Part shown: piece by piece, positions 55,053 through 64,000 of the stretch
Position numbering within the stretch: position 1 is the stretch's first letter
How the letters are laid out: every line of letters begins with the position of its first letter
NCBI GenBank assembly: GCA_020251025.1
Contig: JADCDI010000001.1
Location: 121,038-185,037, forward strand
DNA: 64,000 nt
Direction of reading: 5' to 3'
Source: Rhodobacter sp.
Lineage (GTDB): Bacteria > Pseudomonadota > Alphaproteobacteria > Rhodobacterales > Rhodobacteraceae
Program-made: the position numbers and the translations under genes
Notes under the pieces: generated by a model
What the model saw: the letters and a program-made list of their open reading frames with translations, nothing else
Databases searched by the model: none
What the model was told of the DNA's origin: nothing

Positions 55053-57583
55053 GCGATACTGACGGCAAGAAACCGCTTGGCCTTGGCGGCCCTCGTTCCG
55101 GACAGGTGAAGCAAAGCTTCAGCCATGGCAGGACGAAGAACGTCGTGGTCGAGACCAAGCGCAAGCGCGTGGTCGTCCCGAAGCCCGGCTCGGCCGGGGT
55201 GCCCGGGGCAGCGGGGACGCCGTCGCATCTTGGTGATCCCTCGAAACGGCCCGCCGGCATATCGGACGCAGAGATGGAACGGCGCCTTGCCGCGCTGCGC
55301 AATGCCAAGGCCCGCGAGGCCGGCGAAGCGCTGCAACGCGCGGCAGAAGAGGTTGCCCGCGAAGAGGAACGTCAGCGCAAACGCGACGAGATCGAGGCGA
55401 AAGAGCGGGAAGAGCGCGAACGCGCCGCAGCCCAGCGCCAGAAGGCCGAAGAAGAAGAACGCGCCAAGGCCCTGTCCGAGGTGAAAGCCAGCCGGGCCGA
55501 AGACGCCAGAAAGCCACCCGTCACCTCCAGAACGCAATCGCGCGATGAGGCCCCCGGCCGTACCGCTGCCGCGGCACCGGCCCCGGGTTCGGCAAAGCCC
55601 GTCCTTGGCCCGCGCAAGACCGACCGGGAACGCGAAGAGCGTGATCGGGATGCCCGGGCCAAGGCCAAGGGCGGCGATGACGTGCGCCGCGCGGGCAAGC
55701 TGACCCTGAATGATGCGCTGGCCGGCGACGGCGGGCGCACACGCAGCCTGGCCGCCATGAAGCGCAAGCAGGAAAAGGCCCGCCAGAAGGCGATGGGCCT
55801 GAACATGCGTGCCGAAAAGATGGTGCGCGACGTTCAGCTTCCCGAGACCATCGTGGTTCAGGAACTGGCAAACCGCATGGCGGAACGCGCCGCAGATGTC
55901 GTCAAGTCGCTGATGAAGATGGGCATGATGGTGACGATGAACCAGACCATCGATGCCGATACCGCCGAACTTGTGATCGGGGAGTTTGGTCACCGTGCGG
56001 TCCGCGTGTCAGACAGCGATGTCGAACAGGTCATTGACCAGGTTCAGGACAGCGATGAAGACCGCATCTCGCGCCCGCCGATCGTGACCATCATGGGCCA
56101 TGTCGACCATGGCAAGACGTCGCTTCTGGATGCGATCCGCAAGACCAGCGTCGTTACCGGCGAAGCGGGCGGCATTACCCAGCATATCGGGGCCTATCAG
56201 GTGACGACCGACAAGGGGGCCACGCTGACCTTCCTGGATACGCCGGGCCATGCCGCCTTCACGTCGATGCGTGCGCGCGGTGCCAATGTGACCGATATCG
56301 TGGTTCTGGTGGTTGCGGCAGACGATGCCGTGATGCCCCAGACGGTCGAGGCGATTGCGCATGCAAAGGCCGCAAAGGTGCCGATGATCGTTGCGATCAA
56401 CAAGATCGACAAGAAATCGGCCAATCCGGCCAAGGTGCGTACCGACCTGCTGCAGCATGACGTGGTTGTGGAAGAGATGTCGGGCGACGTGCTGGATGTC
56501 GAGGTTTCGGCCGTTACCGGACAGGGTCTTGACGGGCTTCTGGAAGCCATAGCGCTTCAGGCCGAAATTCTGGACCTGAGGGCCAACCCGAAGCGGGCGG
56601 CTTCCGGTGCCGTGATAGAGGCCAAGCTGGATGTCGGACGCGGGCCGGTGGCCACGGTTCTGGTGCAGAACGGCACGCTGAGGAAGGGCGACATCTTTGT
56701 TGTCGGCGAACAGTGGGGCAAGGTCCGGTCGCTGATCAACGACAAGGGCGAGCGCATCGACGAGGCCGGGCCTTCGGTACCTGTCGAGGTTCTGGGCCTG
56801 AACGGGATACCGCAGGCCGGCGATACGCTGAACGTCGTGGAAACCGAAGCGCAGGCGCGCGAGATTGCCGATTACCGCGAAAAGGCGGCCAGGGACAAGC
56901 GTGCAGCCGCCGGAGCGGCGACAACCCTGGAACAGCTGATGGCAAAGGCCAAGGCCGACAAGAAGGTTTCGGAACTGCCCGTTCTGGTGAAGGCCGACGT
57001 TCAGGGGTCTGCCGAGGCGATCCTGCAGGCGATGGAAAAGATCGGCAACGAAGAGGTGCGCGTGCGCGTGCTGCATTCGGGTGTCGGCGCAATCACCGAT
57101 TCTGACGTGGGCCTTGCCGAGGCAAGCGGTGCGCCGATCATCGGTTTCAATGTGCGGGCCAATGCCAGCGCACGGACCAGTGCCAACCAGAAGGGCGTCG
57201 AGATCCGCTATTACAGCGTGATCTACGACCTGGTGGATGATGTGAAGGCGGCGGCATCGGGCCTGCTGAAGGCGGAAGTCCGCGAAACCTTCATCGGTTA
57301 TGCGACCATCAAGGAAGTCTTCAAGGTGTCGAATGTGGGCAATGTGGCCGGCTGTCTTGTGACCGAAGGCGTTGCACGCCGGTCCGCCGGGGTGCGCCTG
57401 CTGCGCGACAATGTCGTGATCCATGAAGGCACGCTCAAGACGCTCAAGCGGTTCAAGGACGAGGTCAAGGAAGTGCAGTCCGGTCAGGAATGCGGCATGG
57501 CCTTTGAGAACTATGACAACCTGCGGGCCGGTGATGTGATCGAGATCTTTGAACGCGAAGAGGTTGAGCGCAAGCTGGCCTGA
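55049..57583 (+). CDS. infB: Translation initiation factor IF-2
   Basis: 844 residues. The N-terminal half is highly charged and low-complexity ([25 protein letters not shown]). The G domain starts near residue 345 with [16 protein letters not shown] and NKIDKKSAN; the C-terminal domains bind fMet-tRNA. It delivers initiator tRNA to the 30S subunit. A terminator follows the stop. Confidence 0.97.
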   Translation: MSDTDGKKPLGLGGPRSGQVKQSFSHGRTKNVVVETKRKRVVVPKPGSAGVPGAAGTPSHLGDPSKRPAGISDAEMERRLAALRNAKAREAGEALQRAAEEVAREEERQRKRDEIEAKEREERERAAAQRQKAEEEERAKALSEVKASRAEDARKPPVTSRTQSRDEAPGRTAAAAPAPGSAKPVLGPRKTDREREERDRDARAKAKGGDDVRRAGKLTLNDALAGDGGRTRSLAAMKRKQEKARQKAMGLNMRAEKMVRDVQLPETIVVQELANRMAERAADVVKSLMKMGMMVTMNQTIDADTAELVIGEFGHRAVRVSDSDVEQVIDQVQDSDEDRISRPPIVTIMGHVDHGKTSLLDAIRKTSVVTGEAGGITQHIGAYQVTTDKGATLTFLDTPGHAAFTSMRARGANVTDIVVLVVAADDAVMPQTVEAIAHAKAAKVPMIVAINKIDKKSANPAKVRTDLLQHDVVVEEMSGDVLDVEVSAVTGQGLDGLLEAIALQAEILDLRANPKRAASGAVIEAKLDVGRGPVATVLVQNGTLRKGDIFVVGEQWGKVRSLINDKGERIDEAGPSVPVEVLGLNGIPQAGDTLNVVETEAQAREIADYREKAARDKRAAAGAATTLEQLMAKAKADKKVSELPVLVKADVQGSAEAILQAMEKIGNEEVRVRVLHSGVGAITDSDVGLAEASGAPIIGFNVRANASARTSANQKGVEIRYYSVIYDLVDDVKAAASGLLKAEVRETFIGYATIKEVFKVSNVGNVAGCLVTEGVARRSAGVRLLRDNVVIHEGTLKTLKRFKDEVKEVQSGQECGMAFENYDNLRAGDVIEIFEREEVERKLA

Positions 57584-57603
57584 TCATCTGGCCGCCGCCG
57601 CAA

Positions 57604-57638
57604 ACGAAAAGGCCGGGTCTGCTGCCCGGCCTTTTCGT
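57604..57638 (+). terminator. Strong intrinsic terminator after infB
   Basis: A perfect 14-bp stem ACGAAAAGGCCGGG / CCCGGCCTTTTCGT with a TCTGCTG loop. The A/T-rich lower stem lets it work in both directions, so it may also end transcripts from the convergent 46-residue ORF. Confidence 0.92.
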
Positions 57639-57658
57639 CTGTCAGACGCCCGGCCCGT

Positions 57659-57799
57659 TCAGGACGTTCTGGACCCCGCGACAGGATAGCCCACAAAGGT
57701 CTTTTCATCGACCTTGATCACGATCTTTCCGTCCGCAAGCTGGCTGACCACAAGCCCCTGCACGGAAACACAGCTTCCCAACGATATTGTCCGCAGCAT
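57659..57799 (-). CDS. Small conserved-looking protein (46 aa), not in ORF track
   Basis: An ATG-to-TGA frame of 46 residues (MLRTISLGSCVSVQGLVVSQ...) contains the beta-strand-like repeat LADGKIVIKV-DEKTFVGYPV, suggesting a small beta-barrel (KOW- or OB-like). GGGAAG lies about 8 bases upstream. It is flanked by the bidirectional infB terminator and the mutT end. I believe similar short frames occur beside infB in relatives but cannot verify that here. Function unknown. Confidence 0.6.
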   Translation of the reverse strand: MLRTISLGSCVSVQGLVVSQLADGKIVIKVDEKTFVGYPVAGSRTS

Positions 57800-57935
57800 C
57801 TTCGTTCTTCCCAATCTGCGCCGGTGCGTGGAAAGGCTAACCCGGGGGCAGTCAGGATGGCATCATCAATCTTTCGTTGCGGGCCGGTAAAGATGCCGAA
57901 AATTGCGGAATGCGGATACCGTGCAACACAAACGG

Positions 57936-58334
57936 TCAAAGCCAGTCGCGCAGGATCGGAAGCAACGGCAGATCGGCAGGCGGCATGGGATAATCGCGCA
58001 GCGCCGCCGGGCGAACCCAGGCCAATGTCTGACCCTCGCGCGGTGTGGCCGCCCCTTGCCACCTGCGGCAGGCAAAAAGCGGCATCAGCAGATGAAACTC
58101 CGGATAGGCATGGCTGGCAAAGGTCAGCGGCGCAAGGCAGCTTTGCCAGGTATCTATGCCCAGTTCTTCTTTCAGTTCCCGGATCAAGGCGGCCTCGGGC
58201 GTTTCGCCCGGTTCAACCTTGCCGCCCGGAAACTCCCAAAGGCCCGCCATCGACTTGCCTTCGGGTCGCTGCGCCAGCAGGACCCGTCCGTCGGCGTCGA
58301 TCAGGGCGACCGCCGAAACAAGGACGATCTTCAC
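57936..58334 (-). CDS. mutT: 8-oxo-dGTP diphosphatase MutT
   Basis: 132 residues, starting with a GTG that overlaps the argJ stop (GTGA). The Nudix box GGKVEPGETPEAALIRELKEELGI is perfect, and the N-terminus KIVLVSAVALIDADGRVLLAQRPEGKSMAGLWEFPGG is MutT-typical. It hydrolyses oxidised purine triphosphates. It is the third gene of the ppiC-argJ-mutT run. Confidence 0.93.
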   Translation of the reverse strand: MKIVLVSAVALIDADGRVLLAQRPEGKSMAGLWEFPGGKVEPGETPEAALIRELKEELGIDTWQSCLAPLTFASHAYPEFHLLMPLFACRRWQGAATPREGQTLAWVRPAALRDYPMPPADLPLLPILRDWL

Positions 58335-59677
58335 GACCGGTAATCGGCATTGATGTCGATGTAGCGGTGCGTCAGGTCGCAGGTCCAGACCGTGCGGCTG
58401 GCCTTGCCAAGACCAAGATCAATGCCGATCACCAGATCCTGCAAAAGCATATAGGCGGCACCGTCCTCTTCGCGGTAGGCCGGGTTGCGCCAGCCTTTTT
58501 CAGCGACAAGAATATCCCCGAACCGGATTGACAGCCGGTCCCGGTCCGCTTCGGCCCCGGATTTTCCCACCGCCGCCACGATGCGGCCCCAGTTCGGATC
58601 CTGTCCGGCGATGGCGGTCTTGACCAGGGGCGAATTCGCCACCGCCATTGCGACGCGATGCGCATCCTGCGGGCTGATGGCACCGGTGACACGGATTTCG
58701 ACAAACTTTGTCGCCCCTTCGCCATCCCGGATCACCTGATGCGCCAGATCCATCATCACGCTGCGCAGGGCGGCTTCGAAGGGTTTTGCCGCAGGCGAGC
58801 GCGCGGTGATTTCTGCGGCCCTGCTTTTGCCGGTGGCTGCAAGAATCAGGGCGTCCGAGGTGGATGTGTCGCTGTCCACGGTGATTGCGTTGAAGGTGTC
58901 ACCGATCTGGCGCGACAGCATCTTCTGCAGCAGCGGCGGGGCGATTTGCGCATCGGTGAAGATATAGACCAGCATTGTCGCCATGTCGGGCGCGATCATG
59001 CCCGAACCCTTGGCAATTCCGGCAATCCTGATCTCGCCGCCTTCGCCCGTGACGGTGGCCGCAGCCCCCTTGGGGAAGGTATCGGTTGTCATGATGGCAC
59101 GGGCGGCCCCCGCCATGCCGCCGCCGGACAGATTTGCAACCAGATCAGGTATCTTGCCCGTAATCCTCCCGAAGGGCAGAGGTTCGCCGATAACCCCGGT
59201 GGAGGAGGAAAAGACCCGGCTCGCCGGCAGGTCCAGTGCCGCCGCGACGGCATCGGTAATGGCCCGCACCGCAGATTGGCCTGCGGCCCCGGTGAAGGCG
59301 TTCGAGTTGCCGGAGTTCACGATGATGGCGGCACCAGAGCCTGCGGGCACCTTGGCGGCAAGCTTTTCCTGGCAATCCCGGATGCAGGCCGCACGGGTGG
59401 AAGACCGGGTGAAGGCCCCGGCAACAGAGGTGCCGGGGGCAAGACGCACCAGCATCACATCGGTGCGCCCGGCATAGCGTACCCCCGCGGCTGCTGCCGC
59501 AAATTCCACCCCCGCGATCTGCGGCAGGTCAGGAAAGGCAGCGGGCGCCAGGGGCGAGACGGGGGTGGTGGCCTTTGCCGGTGTCGGGGCGGCAGGCGCC
59601 CCGGACTTGGGTCCTTGCAGCCTGCGCACCGCTTTCTTCAAGGCTTTTGCTTTGGCCTTCCAATCGGTCTTGCCCAT
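58331..59677 (-). CDS. argJ: Bifunctional ornithine acetyltransferase / N-acetylglutamate synthase ArgJ, N-terminally extended
   Basis: 448 residues. The self-cleavage site is AIMTTDTFPKGA, with the nucleophilic Thr following the usual M-T-T-D. Normal ArgJ begins at about VSPLAPAAFPDLPQIAGV; here about 39 residues precede this, with a basic helix (WKAKAKALKKAVRRLQG) and a Pro/Ala/Thr linker. The ATG has a GGCGGAG site, so the extension looks genuine. It recycles the acetyl group between N-acetylornithine and glutamate in arginine synthesis. Confidence 0.95.
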   Translation of the reverse strand: MGKTDWKAKAKALKKAVRRLQGPKSGAPAAPTPAKATTPVSPLAPAAFPDLPQIAGVEFAAAAAGVRYAGRTDVMLVRLAPGTSVAGAFTRSSTRAACIRDCQEKLAAKVPAGSGAAIIVNSGNSNAFTGAAGQSAVRAITDAVAAALDLPASRVFSSSTGVIGEPLPFGRITGKIPDLVANLSGGGMAGAARAIMTTDTFPKGAAATVTGEGGEIRIAGIAKGSGMIAPDMATMLVYIFTDAQIAPPLLQKMLSRQIGDTFNAITVDSDTSTSDALILAATGKSRAAEITARSPAAKPFEAALRSVMMDLAHQVIRDGEGATKFVEIRVTGAISPQDAHRVAMAVANSPLVKTAIAGQDPNWGRIVAAVGKSGAEADRDRLSIRFGDILVAEKGWRNPAYREEDGAAYMLLQDLVIGIDLGLGKASRTVWTCDLTHRYIDINADYRS

Positions 59678-59695
59678 GCCCGTCTCCGCCCAGGA

Positions 59696-60550
59696 TCACT
59701 TGTCGAAAAGTGTTTCGCTGCGCACGACGGCGGGGTCAATCCCTTCGACACGGGTGACGGTCGCCGCCCCCGTTACTTCGGCGACATGCGCCTCGATCGC
59801 CTGGCGCTGAAGTTCGGCCGAAAGATCGGCGCGGACATCGGACAGGGGCGGGGCCGCGGCATCGCGCGTTTCCGCAAGAAGGATCAGGTGCCAGCCGAAC
59901 TGGGTCTGCACCGGGGCCGAAACCTGGCCGGGCTGAAGGCTGATCACCGCGTCTTCAAAGGGCTTCACCATCATGCCTTGACTGAACCAGCCAAGGTCGC
60001 CGCCGCCTGCCGCCGACCCGTCGGTGGAGTTCGCCTTGGCAAGCCCGGCAAAATCGGCACCGCCATCGAGCTGCGCCTTCAGATCCTTTGCCTGCTCTTC
60101 GGTTTCAACCAGAATATGCGAGGCGCGATATTCGGTCATCGGGGCGGCACCCTTGTATTTGGCATCATAGGCGGCCTGGATCGTGGCATCGGTGACAGCC
60201 GTGGCGACGACCGCCTGCAGGGCTGCGCCGGAAACATAGGTCCGGCGCTGATTGGCGATCATCACTTCATCGCGGGCTGTCAGCTTGTCTTCCTGCGACT
60301 GGGCAAGAGCGGTCTGCTGAATCAGCTGCTCCACAATGCCCTTGAACAGCACATCGTCGGCAAGGGCCTGATACTCCTTTGGCAGTGTCTCGCGCAGGGC
60401 AACGACCTGGCCCAGGGTGATGTCCGCCCCGTTCACGGTGGCCACCACAGTCTGTGCGGTTTCGCCTTCGGCATGGCCGGGCATGGCCATGGCCGCTGAC
60501 AGCGCAAGGCCCAAGGCCAGGACCGGCAGGAACCCCGTCGAATTCACCAT
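59696..60550 (-). CDS. Parvulin-type peptidyl-prolyl isomerase, periplasmic
   Basis: 284 residues with a signal peptide (residues 1-27, ending PGHA). A SurA/PrsA-like helical N-domain (NGADITLGQVVALRETLPKEYQAL) precedes a parvulin domain: YRASHILVETEEQAKDL, FAGLAKANSTDGSAAGGGDLGWFSQGMMVKPFEDAV and FGWHLILLAE. Both catalytic histidines are present. It helps fold exported proteins. It is divergent from secA, a fitting neighbour, and upstream of argJ by 18 bp. Confidence 0.93.
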   Translation of the reverse strand: MVNSTGFLPVLALGLALSAAMAMPGHAEGETAQTVVATVNGADITLGQVVALRETLPKEYQALADDVLFKGIVEQLIQQTALAQSQEDKLTARDEVMIANQRRTYVSGAALQAVVATAVTDATIQAAYDAKYKGAAPMTEYRASHILVETEEQAKDLKAQLDGGADFAGLAKANSTDGSAAGGGDLGWFSQGMMVKPFEDAVISLQPGQVSAPVQTQFGWHLILLAETRDAAAPPLSDVRADLSAELQRQAIEAHVAEVTGAATVTRVEGIDPAVVRSETLFDK

Positions 60551-60736
60551 CTCACACTCTCCTGATCGTGCCGCAATCTCTTGCGGCGTTGACAGTCTGG
60601 CCCCGCCCCCTTACATCGCACGGGTCGCGTGAGACGGGGCGCCTTGGGCTTTCTTGGCCCTTCTATGGAAGGCGGTGGAGGCGGGCAAGGCCCGGGCCTC
60701 ACACGATCTTGTCAGGAACGGCCAGGCGGAGAAAAC

Positions 60737-63508
60737 ATGCTGGGTCTCGGAACGCTCGCGCGGAAGGTCTTCGGCACCCCGAATGACCGCAAGGTCAAGT
60801 CGGTTCGCCCGCTTGTGGCGCGGATCAACGCGCTGGAGCCGCAGTTCGCCGCGCTGAGCGATGAAGAGATCATCGCAAAGACCGCAGAATTCCGGGAACG
60901 GGTGGCCAGGGGCGAAAGCCTGGATGCCTTGCTGCCGGAAGCCTTCGCCAATTGCCGCGAGGCCGCGCGCCGCGCGCTGGGTCTGCGGGCCTTTGATGTG
61001 CAGCTCAAGGGCGGCATCTTCCTGCATCAGGGCAATATCGCCGAGATGAAAACGGGCGAGGGCAAGACCCTTGTCGCCACCTTTCCAGCCTATCTGAATG
61101 CACTGACCGGCAAGGGCGTGCATGTGGTTACGGTGAACGACTATCTGGCAAAGCGCGACGCCGAGTGGATGAGCAAGGTCTACGGCGCACTCGGGATGAC
61201 GACGGGTATCGTCTATCCCTATCAGCCGGATGCGGAAAAGCGCGAGGCCTACCGGGCCGACATCACCTATGCCACCAACAACGAGCTGGGCTTTGATTAC
61301 CTGCGCGACAACATGAAGGGTTCCATCGAAGAGATGGCGCAGCGCGGGCATTACTTTGCCATCGTCGACGAGGTGGACAGCATCCTGGTGGACGAGGCGC
61401 GCACGCCGCTGATCATTTCCGGCCCGTCGCAGGACAGGTCGGATCTGTACATCGCGGTGGACAAGCTGATTCCAAACCTGTCGCCCGAGCATTACAAGGT
61501 TGATGAGAAGACCCGCAACGTGACCTACACGGATGAGGGCAACGAGGTGATCGAGCAGCTTTTGCGCGACGCCGGGCTGCTTTCGGGCGATGCCTCGCTT
61601 TACGATCCGGAAAGCACGACGCTGGTCCACCATGTGACGCAGGCGCTGCGGGCGCATAAGCTGTTCAACCGCGACCAGCAGTATATCGTGCGCGACGGCG
61701 AAGTGATGCTGATCGACGAATTCACGGGGCGCATGATGAAGGGCCGCCGCCTGTCGGACGGGCTGCATCAGGCGATCGAGGCGAAGGAAGGCGTGAAGAT
61801 CCAGCCAGAGAATACCACGCTGGCCAGTGTGACCTTCCAGAACTATTTCCGGCTTTATGAAAAGCTTGCGGGAATGACCGGCACGGCATCGACCGAGGCC
61901 GAGGAATTCATGGAAATCTACAAGCTGGGTGTGGTGGAAGTGCCCACCAACCGGCCCATCGCCCGTGTGGACGAACACGATCAGGTCTACCGCACCGCCC
62001 GGGAGAAATACGAAGGTGTGATCAATGCGATCCGCGAGGCCAATGTCAGGGGCCAGCCCATTCTTGTGGGTACGACCAGCATCGAGAAGTCCGAAGCGCT
62101 GTCGGCCCTGCTGAGGGAACAGGGCATTCCCCACAACGTGCTGAACGCCCGCCAGCACGAGCAGGAAGCGCAGATTGTCGCGGATGCCGGCAAGTTCGGC
62201 GCGGTCACCATCGCCACCAACATGGCCGGTCGCGGTACCGACATCCAGCTGGGCGGCAATGTCGAGATGAAGGTGCTCGAGGCGCTGGCCGCCGATCCGC
62301 ACCTGCACCCCGACGAGGTGCGCGCGCGCATTGAAGCCGAACATGCCGACGAGAAGAAGCGTGTGATCGAGGCGGGCGGCCTGTTTGTTCTGGCGACGGA
62401 ACGCCACGAAAGCCGCCGGATCGACAACCAGCTGCGCGGCCGGTCGGGTCGGCAGGGCGACCCGGGCCGGTCCACCTTCTTTCTGTCACTGGAAGACGAT
62501 CTGATGCGGATTTTCGGCAGCGAACGTCTGGACAAGGTTCTGTCGACACTGGGAATGAAGGAAGGCGAGGCCATCGTTCACCCTTGGGTCAACAAATCGC
62601 TGGAAAAGGCGCAGGCCAAGGTCGAAGGCCGCAACTTCGACATCCGCAAGCAGTTGCTGAAGTTCGACGACGTGATGAACGATCAGCGCAAGGCTATCTT
62701 CGGCCAGCGGCTGGAGATCATGCAGGCCGGGGACCTTTCGGAAATCGTGCGGGACATGCGCCATCAGGTCATCGATGATCTGGTCGATCAGAACCTGCCG
62801 CCCAAGGCCTATGTCGATCAGTGGGACATCGGGGGGCTGACCGCAGGCTGCCGCGAATCGATGGGCATTGATCTGCCGATTGCAGCCTGGGCAGCCGAAG
62901 AGGGCGTGGATCAGGACATCATACGCGACCGGATTGCCGAGGCATCTGACAGGATGATGGACGAAAAGCTTGCCGCCTTTGGCGCCGAGACGATGAAGAC
63001 CATCGAAAAGCAGCTTTTGCTGCAGACCATCGACGCGAAATGGCGCGAGCACCTGCTGCGGCTTGAACACCTGCGGTCTGTCGTGGGCTTTCGCGGCTAT
63101 GCTCAGCGCGACCCGCTGAACGAATACAAGTCCGAAGCCTTTCAGCTGTTCGAGACGATGCTGAATTCGCTGCGCATGGACGTGACGCAGAAACTGTCGC
63201 AGGTCCGGCCCATCAGCAAGCAAGAGCAAGAGCAGCTTGTGGCACAGTTCATGGCGCAACAGCAGGCGGCTGCTGCGGCGGCAGCCCCGCGCGCAGCGGT
63301 GGCGCGGGCGGCTGCGCCTGCCCTTGCGCCGGCCGTCGCCGGTGCCGGCACGGGGGATGTTGTTCCGGTTTCTGTTGCGGACCGCGTGCCGCTGATCGCC
63401 GGTTTCGACGGGGCGGATCCCGCGACCTGGGGTTCACCGGCCCGCAACGCGCCATGCCCCTGCGGGTCGGGCGAAAAGTTCAAATTCTGCCACGGTCGCA
63501 TGGTCTGA
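60737..63508 (+). CDS. secA: Protein translocase ATPase SecA
   Basis: 923 residues from the ATG at 60737, preceded by GGCGGAG; the track adds 36 residues. Walker [14 protein letters not shown]-box [13 protein letters not shown], and helicase motif [12 protein letters not shown] are intact. After the helical scaffold and a long Ala-rich linker ([27 protein letters not shown]), the C-terminal zinc/SecB-binding motif [14 protein letters not shown] is present. It drives preproteins through SecYEG. Confidence 0.97.
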   Translation: MLGLGTLARKVFGTPNDRKVKSVRPLVARINALEPQFAALSDEEIIAKTAEFRERVARGESLDALLPEAFANCREAARRALGLRAFDVQLKGGIFLHQGNIAEMKTGEGKTLVATFPAYLNALTGKGVHVVTVNDYLAKRDAEWMSKVYGALGMTTGIVYPYQPDAEKREAYRADITYATNNELGFDYLRDNMKGSIEEMAQRGHYFAIVDEVDSILVDEARTPLIISGPSQDRSDLYIAVDKLIPNLSPEHYKVDEKTRNVTYTDEGNEVIEQLLRDAGLLSGDASLYDPESTTLVHHVTQALRAHKLFNRDQQYIVRDGEVMLIDEFTGRMMKGRRLSDGLHQAIEAKEGVKIQPENTTLASVTFQNYFRLYEKLAGMTGTASTEAEEFMEIYKLGVVEVPTNRPIARVDEHDQVYRTAREKYEGVINAIREANVRGQPILVGTTSIEKSEALSALLREQGIPHNVLNARQHEQEAQIVADAGKFGAVTIATNMAGRGTDIQLGGNVEMKVLEALAADPHLHPDEVRARIEAEHADEKKRVIEAGGLFVLATERHESRRIDNQLRGRSGRQGDPGRSTFFLSLEDDLMRIFGSERLDKVLSTLGMKEGEAIVHPWVNKSLEKAQAKVEGRNFDIRKQLLKFDDVMNDQRKAIFGQRLEIMQAGDLSEIVRDMRHQVIDDLVDQNLPPKAYVDQWDIGGLTAGCRESMGIDLPIAAWAAEEGVDQDIIRDRIAEASDRMMDEKLAAFGAETMKTIEKQLLLQTIDAKWREHLLRLEHLRSVVGFRGYAQRDPLNEYKSEAFQLFETMLNSLRMDVTQKLSQVRPISKQEQEQLVAQFMAQQQAAAAAAAPRAAVARAAAPALAPAVAGAGTGDVVPVSVADRVPLIAGFDGADPATWGSPARNAPCPCGSGEKFKFCHGRMV

Positions 63509-63765
63509 CGTCACCTGCCAACGTCGGGCCGGTCCCGCCGCCCGGCTTGCCTTGTCGGATACCTGCGGTCCTGGCCAAGGGGCCGTTGCGTCGGAATGCC
63601 CGGCTGTGGGGCGAAAGCCGGCCTTTTTGCGTTCAGGAAATCCTGTGCCGGATGACCGATGACGCCGCTCTTGGGCAGCGTCAGCGCGCGGTCAGGGCCA
63701 GTGCCCGGCGTTTGCGAAGTGGGCCCGATCAAGCGGCAGCGGAACCAAAGGTAAAAGGGCCGCCT
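63509..63765. other. Region after secA with no recognised gene
   Basis: About 257 GC-rich bases after the secA stop. ORFs listed here are frame remnants without clear ribosome-binding sites or recognisable domains (for example 63454-63912 begins inside secA). No tRNA or terminator with a T-run was found. Confidence 0.5.
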
Positions 63766-63772
63766 GCGCCCG

Positions 63773-63996
63773 CCCGGCAGGTTGCTGAAAAAGAAATCCT
63801 GCCCCCTGCCTGCCGGGACACTCTTTCCGGTCCCGGGAAAGGGATTGACCTTTCGGGCGGGAACAGGAAACGCAGCGCGTTTCCCCCGCCCGCGCGGGAC
63901 TGTCCCCTGTAGACCGGCAGGTCCGGGAGAAGCAGAGGCCAGCGCCCGCCGGGGGCGGGGCGGGCGCTGGCCGGGGGCTTTGGGTCCCCGGCCGGT
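63773..63996. repeat. Cluster of perfect inverted repeats downstream of secA
   Basis: Successive hairpins: CCCGGCAGG/CCTGCCGGG (63773-63817), a CTTTCC/GGAAAG stem just after it, GGAAACGC-AGC-GCGTTTCC (63866-63884), a 14-bp perfect stem GGCCAGCGCCCGCC/GGCGGGCGCTGGCC (63937-63972), and an overlapping GGCCGGGG/CCCCGGCC stem to about 63996. The last two are mutually exclusive. Could be terminators, a structured RNA or REP-like elements. Confidence 0.5.
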
Positions 63997-64000
63997 CCTG

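Noticed and set aside
63454-63912. 152-residue ORF starting inside secA
   Set aside because: Begins within the secA zinc-motif region in another frame; composition is low-information and the hairpin cluster lies inside it.
1-64000. CRISPR arrays, prophage or IS elements
   Set aside because: I saw no regularly spaced repeats, transposase or integrase motif, or phage structural gene. The only long repeat is the mgrA copy.

Overview
The window is GC-rich, densely packed alphaproteobacterial chromosome. Gene content and order point to a Rhodobacteraceae-like species. The indications are: a parB tail beside a rph/rdgB/hemW block and hrcA-grpE; a rimP-nusA-YlxR/L7Ae-infB operon; frequent ATGA or TGATG start/stop overlaps; several probable GTG or TTG starts; and a single-ATPase-domain XylG. 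This assignment is by inspection only. No rRNA, complete tRNA, CRISPR array, IS element or phage gene was found.

Layout. 1-4758: end of parB, then the leftward operon rph-rdgB-ridA-hemW, with a parS-like palindrome in the rdgB/ridA overlap, then rightward hrcA-grpE. 4855-8475: mutS and a secreted msrA (leftward). 8617-10929: a class IV aminotransferase translationally coupled to a sulfotransferase-like protein, then a higBA toxin-antitoxin pair. 10932-16572: argG, a membrane protein, ilvA, and an Hpt protein divergent from a receiver/PP2C-type phosphatase, then a Nudix gene. 16650-24356: a tightly coupled rightward string hslO, CoA-pyrophosphatase-type Nudix, CCA transferase, two ABC exporters and a TrmA/RlmD-type RNA methyltransferase. 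24455-26567: envelope genes (two YkuD-fold proteins, a CAP lipoprotein and a 59-residue secreted/membrane protein missed by the ORF track). 26646-31916: hemH, a methyltransferase, comF, grxC, a nitrilase-family hydrolase, marR and a YihY-type membrane protein. 31910-37245: tamA-tamB. 37409-46042: a D-xylose locus, with a ROK repressor divergent from xylF-xylH-xylG-xylB-xylA and an aldo/keto reductase.

46099-49781 looks like an accessory segment. A YiaA/B-type membrane protein and a PspA-family protein face a TetR regulator across three near-perfect copies of TGAACATTGTTCA. A 342-bp, about 99% identical copy of the 3' end of the aldo/keto reductase gene lies just beyond tetR, so this module sits between direct repeats. 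An acyltransferase-3 gene with an AT-rich upstream region follows. 50009-51779: ubiG divergent from a proline iminopeptidase. 51780-57583: a structured leader with an intrinsic terminator, then rimP-nusA-ylxR-infB and a strong terminator. 57659-60550: a 46-residue ORF, then ppiC-like-argJ-mutT (leftward). 60737-63508: secA. The last 490 bases hold no convincing gene but several perfect inverted repeats.

Most of the window is housekeeping. The most unusual items are the TetR-controlled PspA/YiaAB module flanked by a recent partial gene duplication, the aminotransferase/sulfotransferase pair, the parS-like site, the RidA homologue lacking the usual arginine, the rimP leader, and two short conserved-looking proteins.
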